Positions 26,325-34,969 of a stretch of DNA of 64,000 nt are shown piece after piece. The stretch comes from Achromobacter xylosoxidans A8. Lineage in GTDB: Bacteria > Pseudomonadota > Gammaproteobacteria > Burkholderiales > Burkholderiaceae_B. Within the stretch, counting starts at the first letter, position 1. Each line of letters starts with the position of its first letter. The stretch covers positions 6,324,001 through 6,388,000 of the forward strand of contig NC_014640.1 of the NCBI RefSeq assembly GCF_000165835.1, read 5' to 3'. The notes beneath the pieces were generated by a model, which saw nothing but the letters and a program-made list of their open reading frames with translations, did no database searches and was not told where the DNA came from. Position numbers and translations under genes: made by a program.

Positions 26325-27500
26325 ATGAGAAAAACCGCAATCCGCGGCAGCGCCGCCCTCGTGCTTGCGCTGACCGCGTTCGCAGCCGGCGCGCAGCAGA
26401 AGCCGGTGGACATCGGCTTCATCGGCACCCTGTCCACGCCCGCCGGCTACATCGGCGAAGACGAGCGCGACGCCTTCATGCTGGCCGTAAAGGAAGGCGG
26501 CGGCAAGCTGGGCGGCGTGCCAGTCAATGTGCGCGTGGAGGACGACGCGCTCAAACCCGCCAACGCCAAGCAGATCGCCGACAAGATGGTGCAGGGCGGC
26601 GTGCGGCTGTTCACCGGCATCAACTTCTCCAACGTCATGGCGGCCGTCGGCCCGACCGTGCTGAACGCAGGCGCCTTCTACGTCAGCCTGAACGCAGGCC
26701 CCTCCAACTACGCCGGCAAGGCCTGCAACCCGAACTACTTCTCGGTGGCGTTCCAGAACGACTCCTACGCCGACACCGCTGGCCTGGCGGCCAATGAGCT
26801 GGGCGCCAAGCGCGTCGTCATCATGGCGCCCAACTACCAGGCCGGACGCGATGCCGTCGCCGGCTTCAAGCGCACCTACAAGGGCGAGATCGCCGACGAG
26901 ATCTACACCAAGCTGGAGCAGGCCGACTTTTCGGTGGAGCTGGCGCGCATCCGCTCGCTCAATCCCGACGCCATCTTCCAGTTCCATCCGGGCGGCGCCG
27001 GCATCAATCTGACCAAGCAATTCGCCAACTCAGGCCTGGCCGACAAGATCCGCATGATCACGCCCATCTATTCGATGGATGACCGCATGCTGGCCGCGAC
27101 CGGCAACGCAGGCAAAGGCTTCTACCTGAGCTCGCTGTGGAGCGCGGACCTGGACAATCCGCAAAGCAAGCACTTCGTCGACGCCTTCACCAAAGCCTAT
27201 AACCGCGCGCCCACCGCCTATGCGGCGCAGGCCTACGACACCGCCAACCTGATCGGCTCGGCGCTGAAAGCCGTGAATGGCGACATCACTGGCCGCGCCG
27301 ACGACTTCCGCAACGCGCTGCGCCGCGCCGACTTCCCCAGCGTGCGCGGCAAGTTCAAGTTCGGCCCCAACCAGCACCCGATCCAGGACTGGTACCTGCT
27401 GCACATCGAAGCCGGCCCCGACGGCAAGCTGGTCTACAAGAACCTGAAGGTCATCGCCCGCGACCACACCGACGTGCACGCCGTCGACTGCAAGATGTAA
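26325..27500 (+). CDS. ABC transporter substrate-binding protein (Liv type, probably aromatic acid)
   Basis: 391 residues: a signal peptide of about 23 residues (AAGAQQ cleavage region), then the type 1 periplasmic binding fold of the leucine-binding group, with GFIGTLSTPAGYIGEDERDAF near 30 and GIGINLTKQF-like lobes. It feeds the LivH/LivM/LivG/LivF set directly downstream. By operon context the ligand is probably 3-hydroxybenzoate, gentisate or another aromatic acid. The start has AAGGAGA; the frame is open upstream but has no such site. Confidence 0.9.
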   Translation: MRKTAIRGSAALVLALTAFAAGAQQKPVDIGFIGTLSTPAGYIGEDERDAFMLAVKEGGGKLGGVPVNVRVEDDALKPANAKQIADKMVQGGVRLFTGINFSNVMAAVGPTVLNAGAFYVSLNAGPSNYAGKACNPNYFSVAFQNDSYADTAGLAANELGAKRVVIMAPNYQAGRDAVAGFKRTYKGEIADEIYTKLEQADFSVELARIRSLNPDAIFQFHPGGAGINLTKQFANSGLADKIRMITPIYSMDDRMLAATGNAGKGFYLSSLWSADLDNPQSKHFVDAFTKAYNRAPTAYAAQAYDTANLIGSALKAVNGDITGRADDFRNALRRADFPSVRGKFKFGPNQHPIQDWYLLHIEAGPDGKLVYKNLKVIARDHTDVHAVDCKM

Positions 27501-27511
27501 GTCCGCGCCGC

Positions 27512-27540
27512 GCCGGGCGGATTGCGCGCAGTCCGCCGGC
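27512..27540 (+). other. hairpin after the substrate-binding-protein gene
   Basis: GCCGGGCGGA (27512-27521) pairs with TCCGCCGGC (27532-27540) apart from one bulged G, with a 10-nt loop. It lies 12 nt beyond the stop and 28 nt before the permease start, with no T-run. Such hairpins protect upstream mRNA and raise binding-protein yield relative to permeases; this role is inferred. Confidence 0.5.
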
Positions 27541-27567
27541 TGCCGGCTCACTCCACAAGGAGTCCCC

Positions 27568-28482
27568 ATGCTGATGTTCCTGGAGCAGGTCCTCAACGGC
27601 CTGCAGTACAGCGCTTTGCTGTTCCTGTTGTCGGCCGGCCTGACGCTGGTGTTCGGCATCATGAACGTCATCAACCTGACGCACGGCTCGTTCTACATGG
27701 TCGGCGCGTTCTGCGCCGCCAGCGCGGCCGCCGCTACCGGGTCCTTCGCTGCCGCGTTGCTGGCGGCGTTGGCTGGCGCGGCGCTTTATGGCCTGGTGGT
27801 GGAACTGCTGGTGATCCGCCACCTGTACCGCCGCGACCACCTGGACCAGGTGCTGGCCACGCTGGGCCTGACATTGTTCACGAATGAGATGGTCACGGTG
27901 CTGTTCGGCCGCAGCCCGCCCTTCATGGACATCCCGCCGTTCCTGTCGGGTTCCGTGGAGATCCTGCCAGGCCTGAACTATCCCCTGATGCGGCTGGCCT
28001 TCATCGGCGCCGGCGTGCTGGTGGCGTTGGGGCTGTGGCTGCTGATCTCCCGCACGCGCGTCGGCATGCTGGTGCGCGCCGGCGCCGACGACGGCGAAAT
28101 GGTCGACGCGCTGGGCGTGAACATCCAGCGTCTGTTCACCTTGATCTTCACGCTGGGCGCCCTGCTCTGCGGCTTTGCGGGCGTGATGGCGGCGCCGCTG
28201 CTGGCGGTTGAAATCGGCATGGGCGAACGCATCCTCATCACCACCTTCGTGGTCATCGTGGTGGGCGGCGTGGGATCGGTGCGCGGCGCGCTGGTCGGTT
28301 CGCTGATGATAGGCATGACCGATGCGCTGGGCCGCGCCTACATTCCGTTCTGGATGTCGCGGCTGCTGCCGCCCGAGCTGTCGGATTCGGCAAGTTCCAG
28401 CCTGGTCTCGGCCAGCATCTACATCCTGATGGCCATCGTGCTGCTGTTCAAGCCGCGCGGCCTGGTGCCGGCGCAGCGATAG
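27568..28482 (+). CDS. Liv-type ABC transporter permease (LivH-like)
   Basis: 304 residues with about eight membrane helices of the branched-chain amino-acid permease fold. The start FLEQVLNGLQYSALLFLLSAG and the FGIMNVINLTHGSFYM motif near residue 30 are diagnostic; VGGVGSVRGALVGSLMIG near 235 is the coupling segment. It forms the channel with the LivM-like partner encoded 11 bp downstream. The start has AAGGAG. Confidence 0.92.
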   Translation: MLMFLEQVLNGLQYSALLFLLSAGLTLVFGIMNVINLTHGSFYMVGAFCAASAAAATGSFAAALLAALAGAALYGLVVELLVIRHLYRRDHLDQVLATLGLTLFTNEMVTVLFGRSPPFMDIPPFLSGSVEILPGLNYPLMRLAFIGAGVLVALGLWLLISRTRVGMLVRAGADDGEMVDALGVNIQRLFTLIFTLGALLCGFAGVMAAPLLAVEIGMGERILITTFVVIVVGGVGSVRGALVGSLMIGMTDALGRAYIPFWMSRLLPPELSDSASSSLVSASIYILMAIVLLFKPRGLVPAQR

Positions 28483-28493
28483 GAACGATATCC

Positions 28494-29462
28494 ATGACCA
28501 GAAAAATCATCGTCAACACGATCGGGCTGCTGCTGTTCGTCCTGGTGCCGGCCATCGCCTCGGCCACGGGCGAGAGCTTCCTGATCAACCTGATGACCCG
28601 CTTCCTCATCTACGCCATCGCCGCCATCAGCCTGGACCTGATCCTGGGCTACGGCGCCATGGTCAGCTTCGGCCATGCGGCCTTCTTCGGACTGGGCGGC
28701 TACGTCATAGGCATCGCGGGCTTTCACCTGGCCCAGGGCGACACGCTGTTCGGCTGGAGCGGCAGCAACGCCGCGCTGGTGATGTGGCCCCTGGCTGTCG
28801 CCAGCGCCGCGCTGGCGGGCCTGGTAGTCGGCTTCCTGTCGCTGCGCACCTCGGGCGTGCAGTTCATCATGATCACGCTGGCCTTCGGGCAGATGCTGTA
28901 CTTCATCCTGGTCGGCCTGATGGTCTATGGCGGCGACGACGGCCTGTCCATCGACGCGCGCAATACCCTGCCCGGCCTGGACATGAACAGTCCCACCACT
29001 TTCTACTACGTCTGCCTGGCGCTCATGACAGCCTGGGTGCTGGCATGCCGCCGCATCGTCAACTCGCCCTTCGGCATGGCGCTGCAGAGCATCAAGCAGA
29101 ACCCGCGGCGCAGCATCGGGTTGGGCCTCGCGCCGCTGCGCTACCGACTCACCGCCTTCGTGCTGTCGGCCGCGGGTACCGGCCTGGCGGGTGCGCTGTG
29201 GGCCAACTACGCCCTCTTCGTCAGCCCCGATATGTCGGCCTGGCAGAAGTCCGGCGAACTCATGGCCATGGTGATCCTGGGCGGCATGGGCTCGATCTTC
29301 GGCCCTGTGCTGGGCGTGGCCGTGTACCTGGGCCTGGAACAGGTCGCCACCGCCTGGACCGAACACTGGATGCTGATCCTGGGCCCCGTGCTGGTGCTGG
29401 TGGTGCTGTTCGGCAAGCGCGGCGTCTATGGCTGGCTGGTGGGAGGCAAGCATCATGACTGA
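28494..29462 (+). CDS. Liv-type ABC transporter permease (LivM-like)
   Basis: 322 residues with eight to nine membrane helices. The LivM motifs LILGYGAMVSFGHAAFFGLGGY (near residue 50) and the EAA-like loop MVILGGMGSIFGPVLG near 260 are visible. It pairs with the LivH-like permease just upstream. Its stop overlaps the start of the ATPase gene by 8 bp (ATGACTGA), so the subunits are translationally coupled. Confidence 0.92.
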   Translation: MTRKIIVNTIGLLLFVLVPAIASATGESFLINLMTRFLIYAIAAISLDLILGYGAMVSFGHAAFFGLGGYVIGIAGFHLAQGDTLFGWSGSNAALVMWPLAVASAALAGLVVGFLSLRTSGVQFIMITLAFGQMLYFILVGLMVYGGDDGLSIDARNTLPGLDMNSPTTFYYVCLALMTAWVLACRRIVNSPFGMALQSIKQNPRRSIGLGLAPLRYRLTAFVLSAAGTGLAGALWANYALFVSPDMSAWQKSGELMAMVILGGMGSIFGPVLGVAVYLGLEQVATAWTEHWMLILGPVLVLVVLFGKRGVYGWLVGGKHHD

Positions 29463-30207
29463 TCACCCCAAGCTGGAAATCCGCGAGCTGCAGAAATCCT
29501 TCGGCGCCGTACGCGCGACGCAGGGCGTCAATCTGCAGGTCCGCCCCGGCGAACTGCACGCGCTCATCGGCCCCAACGGCGCGGGCAAGACCACGCTGCT
29601 GTCGCAGATCAGCGGCGAAATCCTGCCCGACGCGGGCGCCATCCTGCTGGACGGCCACGACATCACCCGCATGCCCGCCCACAAGCGGCCCGCGGCCGGG
29701 CTGGCGCGCTCGTTCCAGATCAGCCAGCTCTATCCCGCCTTCACCGCCGAGGACAATGTCGCCATGGCAGTGCAGGCGCACAGCCCAGGCGGCTTCAATC
29801 TGTGGAAAAACGCCCGCCGCCAGCCCCAGCTGCGGCAGCCCGCCAGAGAGGCGCTGGAACGCGTCGGCCTGGGCGGTCGCGCCAACGTGCGGGTATCGGA
29901 ACTGGCGCACGGCGAAAAGCGCCAGCTGGAACTGGCGATGGCGCTATCGCTCGATGCCTCGTTGCTGTTGCTGGACGAACCCATGGCCGGCATGGGCGCC
30001 GAAGAATCGCAACGCATGACCGCGCTGCTGCAAGAGCTGAAAGGACGCTACGCCATCCTGCTGGTCGAACACGACATGGACGCCGTCTTCGCCCTGGCCG
30101 ACCGCATCACCGTGCTGGTCTACGGCAAAACGATCTTCACTGGCACGCCCGACGAGGTGCGCCATCACCCCGACGTACGCGCCGCCTATCTGGGCGAGGA
30201 GGACTGA
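29455..30207 (+). CDS. Liv-type ABC transporter ATP-binding protein (LivG-like)
   Basis: 250 residues. Walker A GPNGAGKTT lies near residue 40, the signature is divergent (SELAHGEKRQLELAMAL near 150, with a His-Gly in place of Ser-Gly-Gly as often seen in LivG), and Walker B is LLLLDEPMAGM near 170. A C-terminal BCA_ABC-type tail ends the protein. It energises uptake with the LivF-like subunit. It starts inside the end of the LivM gene and ends in a TGATG overlap with the next gene. Confidence 0.92.
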   Translation: MTDHPKLEIRELQKSFGAVRATQGVNLQVRPGELHALIGPNGAGKTTLLSQISGEILPDAGAILLDGHDITRMPAHKRPAAGLARSFQISQLYPAFTAEDNVAMAVQAHSPGGFNLWKNARRQPQLRQPAREALERVGLGGRANVRVSELAHGEKRQLELAMALSLDASLLLLDEPMAGMGAEESQRMTALLQELKGRYAILLVEHDMDAVFALADRITVLVYGKTIFTGTPDEVRHHPDVRAAYLGEED

Positions 30208-30899
30208 TGCTGCAAGTCAAACAACTGCAGGGCGGCTACGGCGCCAGCAAAGTGCTGTTCGGTGTGGACCTGGACATCGCCACACGGCAGGTCGTATCCC
30301 TGATCGGGCGCAACGGCATGGGCAAGACCACTACCGTGAAAACCATCATGGGCATGCTGGCCACACAGGGCGGCAGCATCCTGCTCGACGGCCAGCCCAT
30401 AGAAGGCCACGCCCCGCACCGCATCGCCCAATTGGGCATAGGCCTGGTACCCGAGGGCCGCCGCGTCTTTGGCTCGCTGTCGGTGGAAGAAAACCTGATC
30501 GCCACCGCCCGCAACACCCGCGCCGGCTGGCACGTCGGCCGTGTCTTCGACCTGTTCCCCCGCCTGAAGGAACGCCGCGCCCAATCCGCCCGCACCCTGT
30601 CCGGCGGCGAACAGCAAATGCTGGCCGTCGGCCGCGCCCTGCTCATCAACCCGCGCCTGCTCATCCTGGACGAAGCCACCGAGGGCCTCGCGCCGCTCAT
30701 CCGTCAGGAAATCTGGAACTGCCTGCGCCGCCTGAAGGAAGAAGGCCAGACCATCCTGGTGATAGACAAGAACCTGAAGGAAATGGCCACGCTCGTCGAC
30801 CGCCACCACGTCCTCGAAAAAGGCCGCGTCGTCTGGCAAGGCAGCCCCGCGGAACTCGCCGCGCAGCCGGAACTGGCGCAGCGCTACCTGGGCGTCTAG
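30207..30899 (+). CDS. Liv-type ABC transporter ATP-binding protein (LivF-like)
   Basis: 230 residues with Walker A GRNGMGKTTT near residue 35, the EGRRVFGSLSVEENL region near 90, signature LSGGEQQMLAVGRAL near 135 and Walker B LLILDEATEGLAP near 155, all LivF hallmarks. Last gene of the aromatic-acid operon. Its TAG overlaps the TAG of the convergent VOC gene by two bases, leaving no room for a separate terminator between them. Confidence 0.92.
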   Translation: MLQVKQLQGGYGASKVLFGVDLDIATRQVVSLIGRNGMGKTTTVKTIMGMLATQGGSILLDGQPIEGHAPHRIAQLGIGLVPEGRRVFGSLSVEENLIATARNTRAGWHVGRVFDLFPRLKERRAQSARTLSGGEQQMLAVGRALLINPRLLILDEATEGLAPLIRQEIWNCLRRLKEEGQTILVIDKNLKEMATLVDRHHVLEKGRVVWQGSPAELAAQPELAQRYLGV

Positions 30900-31267
30900 G
30901 GCGTCTGGTCGGACGATTCGCAGAAGCTCAACCGATTCCCGAACGGGTCGATGACCGCCATCACCCGCCCCCACGGCATCTCTTCCACGCCGGGCCGCAT
31001 ATAGCCATAGCCCTTGGCGTTCACCTCGGCATGAAACTCATCCACGCCCCGCATCCGCACGAACACCGCGGACCCGGGCGTGGCATCGCCGTGGTGTTCG
31101 CTCAGGTGCAGCGTCAGGTCACCGCGATGCACTTGCGCATACAGCGGCATGCCCGGCTCGAAGCGATGCTCCCAATCCCACTCGAACCCCAGGAAATCCA
31201 GATAGAACTCGCGCGCCTTCTCCACGGAGAAAATGCGCAGGATGGGAATGGCGGCTTGTAGATGCAT
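30896..31267 (-). CDS. VOC/glyoxalase-superfamily protein
   Basis: 123 residues with a single vicinal-oxygen-chelate repeat pair: ILRIFSVEKAREFYLDFLGF at the start, LHLSEHHGD in the middle and MAVIDPFGNRLSFCES at the end, the form seen in bleomycin-resistance/glyoxalase-like proteins. Putative metal ligands include His and Glu residues in the HLSEHH stretch. No function can be assigned. The ATG at 31267 (MHLQAAIPI) gives the family length; the frame continues 47 codons further into the repeat element without a ribosome site. Confidence 0.8.
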   Translation of the reverse strand: MHLQAAIPILRIFSVEKAREFYLDFLGFEWDWEHRFEPGMPLYAQVHRGDLTLHLSEHHGDATPGSAVFVRMRGVDEFHAEVNAKGYGYMRPGVEEMPWGRVMAVIDPFGNRLSFCESSDQTP

Positions 31268-31333
31268 GACGGCCCTCGGCGATAGGTGGAGGACCATCAG
31301 CATAGCAACATCACGACGCAAGACATCGCGTAA

Positions 31334-31637
31334 GCCCCAAAAGGCCGCCCGCGCGGCCGGCCTGGGGCGGGCCCCGCAAGACCCGCCATCACCAAACAAT
31401 GACGGCAAGAACCCTAAGCACGCCGGCCGCCCCAGCGGACGTCATGATCCAAACACCAGAGCCCGTCGCGTCGGCGGCCCGCGGTGTGCGGGGCGTCGAT
31501 AAGCCCGAGGGAATCTGAAGGAACCGCCGCAGGCGGTGACGAAGATGACGAAGGGGAAGTCCGGAGCGAACGCTCCGGACCGCAATCGCAGCCCCGCACA
31601 CCGCGGGCCGCCGACGCGACGGGCGTCTCAAGAACTC
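31334..31637. repeat. structured intergenic repeat, copy B
   Basis: Same orientation and layout as the element at 17751-18053. A 34-nt arm (31461-31494) and its exact inverse (31591-31624) enclose a 96-nt loop with hairpins CCGCC-GCA-GGCGG (31524-31536) and GTCCGGAGC-GAAC-GCTCCGGAC (31559-31580). The left-end hairpin (31334-31368) keeps the AAAAGGCCGC half but its right half has changed, so a U-run remains only for leftward transcription. It fills most of the 416-bp gap between the Bug gene stop and the VOC gene start; no gene is supported there. Confidence 0.75.
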
Positions 31638-31683
31638 AATACTGCAAGCAACTCAAGACGCCCATCAAAACAGACAAGGAAAC

Positions 31684-32700
31684 TCAATTCAAACTAGCAC
31701 CCGAGATCTTCACAATCTCCTGATACTTCGCCTTCTCGCCCTTCACAAATTCAGCAAACGCCTCAGGCGTCATCGGCGCAGCCTCAGACCCCATCGTCAG
31801 CAAGCGCTGCTTCACATCCGCCTGCTGCATCGCATCCGCATAAGCCTTGTTCAGCTTAGCCACCACCGGCGCCGGCGTGCCGCCCGTCGTGAACACCCCG
31901 AACCAGGTCCCCAGGTCAAAACCCTTGATCCCCGACTCTTCCACCGTAGGCACATCCGCCAGCAGCGACGAACGCTTGGCAGTCGTCACGGCCAACGCCT
32001 TCACCTTGCCGTCCTTGATCAAGGGAGCCGAAGCCGCCAGGTTGTCGAACATGAAATCCGACTGCCCCGACAGCAGCGCCAATTGCGCAGGCGCCGCGCC
32101 CTGGTAAGGAATGTGCTCGACATTGATCCCCGCGCGCGCCTTCAACAGCTCGCCCGACAGATGGCCCGCGCTGCCGTTACCGCCCGAACCGTAATTCAGC
32201 TTGCCCGGATTCTTCTTCGCGTAGTCGATCAAATCGGCCAGCTTCTCGATCTTGTTCTTCTCGGCGAACTCGACGTTCATCACCAGCACATTGGGCACCG
32301 AAGCCACGATGGTCACCGGCGCGAAATCCTTCACCGGGTCATACGGCAGATTGGCGAACAACCAGGGATTGATGGCGTGGGTCGCGACCGCGCCCATCAC
32401 CAGCGTGTAGCCGTCGGCCGGCGCCTTGGCCACCAGATCGGCGCCGATATTGCCGCCCGCGCCCGAACGGTTCTCCACGATGACCGGTTGCCCCAGGGAA
32501 CCGCGCACCTTCTCGGCCAGCATGCGGGCCATGGTGTCTAGCGGACCGCCAGGCGGATAAGGCACGACGAAGCGCAGCGGCTTGGTCGGGAAATCGGTGG
32601 CCTGGGCCAGCGCCGGGGCGCCGAAAGGCAGGGTGGCGGCCAGCGCCACGGCGCCTTGCAACAGGGCGCGGCGCACAGCGCTGCGGGGGGTCTGCGTCAT
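31684..32700 (-). CDS. Bug/TctC-family periplasmic solute receptor
   Basis: 338 residues. A twin-Arg-like charged N-terminus and hydrophobic core (ALLQGAVALAATLPF) end in a signal cleavage region near residue 30 (ALAQATD). Bug motifs follow: PYPPGGPLDTMAR near 44, GAGGNIGADLVAK near 80 and the DVPTVEESGI segment near 240. The start at 32700 has GAGGAGA. It lies 82 bp beyond the enoyl-CoA hydratase gene on the same strand, so the ligand may be the organic acid degraded by that cluster. Confidence 0.92.
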   Translation of the reverse strand: MTQTPRSAVRRALLQGAVALAATLPFGAPALAQATDFPTKPLRFVVPYPPGGPLDTMARMLAEKVRGSLGQPVIVENRSGAGGNIGADLVAKAPADGYTLVMGAVATHAINPWLFANLPYDPVKDFAPVTIVASVPNVLVMNVEFAEKNKIEKLADLIDYAKKNPGKLNYGSGGNGSAGHLSGELLKARAGINVEHIPYQGAAPAQLALLSGQSDFMFDNLAASAPLIKDGKVKALAVTTAKRSSLLADVPTVEESGIKGFDLGTWFGVFTTGGTPAPVVAKLNKAYADAMQQADVKQRLLTMGSEAAPMTPEAFAEFVKGEKAKYQEIVKISGASLN

Positions 32701-32782
32701 GATTTGTTCTCCTCGCTTCGGATTGATCGCGGTCCGTAGCATACCGCAGCCGGGCAAGTAAGTAACAAGGCGCTACCACCCA

Positions 32783-33637
32783 CTAGCCGGCAGGCGGCAC
32801 CGCGTCCCAGTCCGGGCGCCGCCTGGCCTTTGCCGCCGCAACGCCCTCGACCGCCTCGGTACGCAATTGCCTGGCGAAGTGCTGCGACGCCGAGTCCAGA
32901 TAGGCGCCCAGTTCCTCTTCGTGCCAGCGCTGCTGGCCGAACAGGCCCCGCAGCATGCGCTTGGTCTGGCCGGCGGCGCGCGGAGCGGCGTCCACGCAAC
33001 GCCGCAGCACCTGCGCGATGCCTTCGTCCCAGCTCTGCCCGGCGTCGAACACATAGTCCAGCAAGCCGATCGAACGCGCCGCATCGGCGTCTATGCGGTC
33101 CCCGGTCAACATCATCCTGCGGGCCGCCTGCAGGCCGACGCGGGCTGCAACGAAAGGCAGGATCTGCGCCGGCACCAGGCCGATCGATACTTCCGGAAAG
33201 CCGAAACGCGCATCGCGCATGCCGACCGCCAGGTCGGCGGCGCAGACCAGGCCGGCGCCGCCTCCCATGGCGGCTCCCTGCGCCAGGGCCACGGTGATTT
33301 TGGAACTGCCCGCGAACCGCTCCAGGAAACGCCCGTAACGGCGATTGCCTGCGGCGATCGGGTCCCGGCCATCAGCGTCGGGGCTGGCCGCGATCCGATC
33401 CGCGATATTGCCCAGGTTGCCCCCGGCACTGAATGCCGGGCCTGCGGCGCTAACCGCCACGACCCTGACCGCCGAGTCGTCTTCGGCCTGACTCAACGCG
33501 TCCTCCAGCCGTTCGACCATTTCGGCCCCCAGCGGATTGCGGGCCTCGGGCCGATTGAGAACCATGTGGAAAATGGCCCCGTCCCGCCGGGTCAACAGCG
33601 GCGAGCCAGCCGCTACGCCAGATTGCGCCAGATTCAT
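32783..33637 (-). CDS. enoyl-CoA hydratase/isomerase family protein
   Basis: 284 residues of the crotonase fold. The oxyanion-hole segments are AGPAFSAGGNLG near residue 68 and QGAAMGGGAGLVCAADLAV near 120; the catalytic region reads FPEVSIGLVPA, with Glu at the usual first acidic position. It would hydrate an unsaturated acyl-CoA made by the acyl-CoA dehydrogenase or carboxylase encoded in this cluster (AtuE-like role). The ATG at 33637 has AAGGAG, 13 bp after the CoA-transferase stop; the open frame extends upstream into that gene without a ribosome site. Confidence 0.88.
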   Translation of the reverse strand: MNLAQSGVAAGSPLLTRRDGAIFHMVLNRPEARNPLGAEMVERLEDALSQAEDDSAVRVVAVSAAGPAFSAGGNLGNIADRIAASPDADGRDPIAAGNRRYGRFLERFAGSSKITVALAQGAAMGGGAGLVCAADLAVGMRDARFGFPEVSIGLVPAQILPFVAARVGLQAARRMMLTGDRIDADAARSIGLLDYVFDAGQSWDEGIAQVLRRCVDAAPRAAGQTKRMLRGLFGQQRWHEEELGAYLDSASQHFARQLRTEAVEGVAAAKARRRPDWDAVPPAG

Positions 33638-33650
33638 GTTTGCCGCTCCT

Positions 33651-34886
33651 TCAATACGTCGCGACGGCCGGAGCCGCCGCCTGTTGAATGATTCCGTCCT
33701 GCGCCAGGGCCGCGATATCCGCGGCCGAGTATTCCAGCTCCCGCAGCACCGCGTGCGTATCCTCGCCCACCGCCGGCACGCGATCATCGGCCGCGCCAAC
33801 GCCCGGACGCACACCCGGCAGGCCGACAAATGGCACGCCGCCCAGTCCCGGCTGGCAAAGCGTCTGGACCAGGCCCAGATGGCGCACCTGTTCATCGTCC
33901 TGGAACTGGTCGTAGTCCTTGACCTCGCCATACAGAATGTCGTTTTCGCGGAAGCTTTGCGTCCAGTGGGCGGTAGAACGCAGGCGCAAGGCCTGCGCCA
34001 CGCCGGCGTTTATCTCGTCCCCCACCTGAATGCGGTGCTGCGGCGTGTCCATGCGCGGGTCCTTCAGCCAATCATCCCGCCCGATCACCCGGCAAATCGC
34101 GGCGAACATCGCGTTGTTCATCGCAAACACCAGCACATAGCCGTCTGCCGTACTGAAAATCCCTTGCGGATATGTCACGCTGGTGACCGGCTCCCCGCCA
34201 CGCAAGGCATGGTCGATCAATGAACTGTTCTGCAATGCCGCCATGGTCGCCAGCAGACTGACGTCGATATGCGTCCCCCCCTGCCCACGCTCTCGCGCGA
34301 ACAGGGCGCCGCCGATCGCATTGGCGGTATAGACGCCGCAGGACAGATCGCCGACAAATGGCTTGACCCGTTGAGGCAGCCCCGCGCCGTCGCAATTCGC
34401 GGTGGTCAGCCCCGTGAGCGCCTGTACGACGGAATCCGTGCCGGGACGATCGACGTAAGGACCGGATAGGCCGAAGCCCGAGATCGACGCGTAGATCAGC
34501 CGCGGATTGATGTCGCGCAGCGTCGCGTAGCCCACGCCCAGGCGATCCGCCACGCCGGGACGGAAGCTCTGCACCACCACGTCGGCGCGCGCCGCCAGCC
34601 GGTGCAGCACATCCCGCCCAGCGTCGGTCTGCGCGTCCAGGGCAACACTGCGCTTGCCGCGGTTGAAAGCCAGCGCGATGGCGCTGAAGCCTGCGCGCGG
34701 CACGCCCATGCTGCGCCCCCAGTCGCCATGGAATGGCTCGACCTTCGTCACTCGCGCGCCCATCTGGCCCAGTATCTGCGCGCAATAAGGCCCCGCGATG
34801 CCCTGCGACAGATCGAGCACGCGCAGGCCTTCATACACTTTGTGCAATGGGTTCTGATCGATGACGGAATTCACGACAATCTCCAT
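33651..34886 (-). CDS. class III CoA-transferase (CaiB/BaiF family)
   Basis: 411 residues. Family marks are VLDLSQGIAGPYCAQILGQMGA near residue 22, the catalytic Asp in RPGTDSVVQALTGLT near 165 and the GGTHIDVSLL segment near 220. It transfers CoA from a donor thioester to a carboxylate, and so could activate the acid imported for this cluster in place of the acyl-CoA synthetase AtuH. The ATG at 34886 is chosen on family length; its ribosome site is poor. It is divergent from a LysR gene. Confidence 0.9.
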   Translation of the reverse strand: MEIVVNSVIDQNPLHKVYEGLRVLDLSQGIAGPYCAQILGQMGARVTKVEPFHGDWGRSMGVPRAGFSAIALAFNRGKRSVALDAQTDAGRDVLHRLAARADVVVQSFRPGVADRLGVGYATLRDINPRLIYASISGFGLSGPYVDRPGTDSVVQALTGLTTANCDGAGLPQRVKPFVGDLSCGVYTANAIGGALFARERGQGGTHIDVSLLATMAALQNSSLIDHALRGGEPVTSVTYPQGIFSTADGYVLVFAMNNAMFAAICRVIGRDDWLKDPRMDTPQHRIQVGDEINAGVAQALRLRSTAHWTQSFRENDILYGEVKDYDQFQDDEQVRHLGLVQTLCQPGLGGVPFVGLPGVRPGVGAADDRVPAVGEDTHAVLRELEYSAADIAALAQDGIIQQAAAPAVATY

Positions 34887-34969
34887 GGACTTGGGGAAAG
34901 GTTGGACTTGTGCCCGGCACCCGCACGCCCGGATAATCGCCGGAGTACGCTGGCACACAAGGAAACTTC

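Noticed and set aside
22648..26340. 1230-codon antisense open frame across four gentisate-operon genes
   Set aside because: It spans several well-supported plus-strand genes, has low-complexity composition and no ribosome site or family match. It is a product of high GC at third codon positions.
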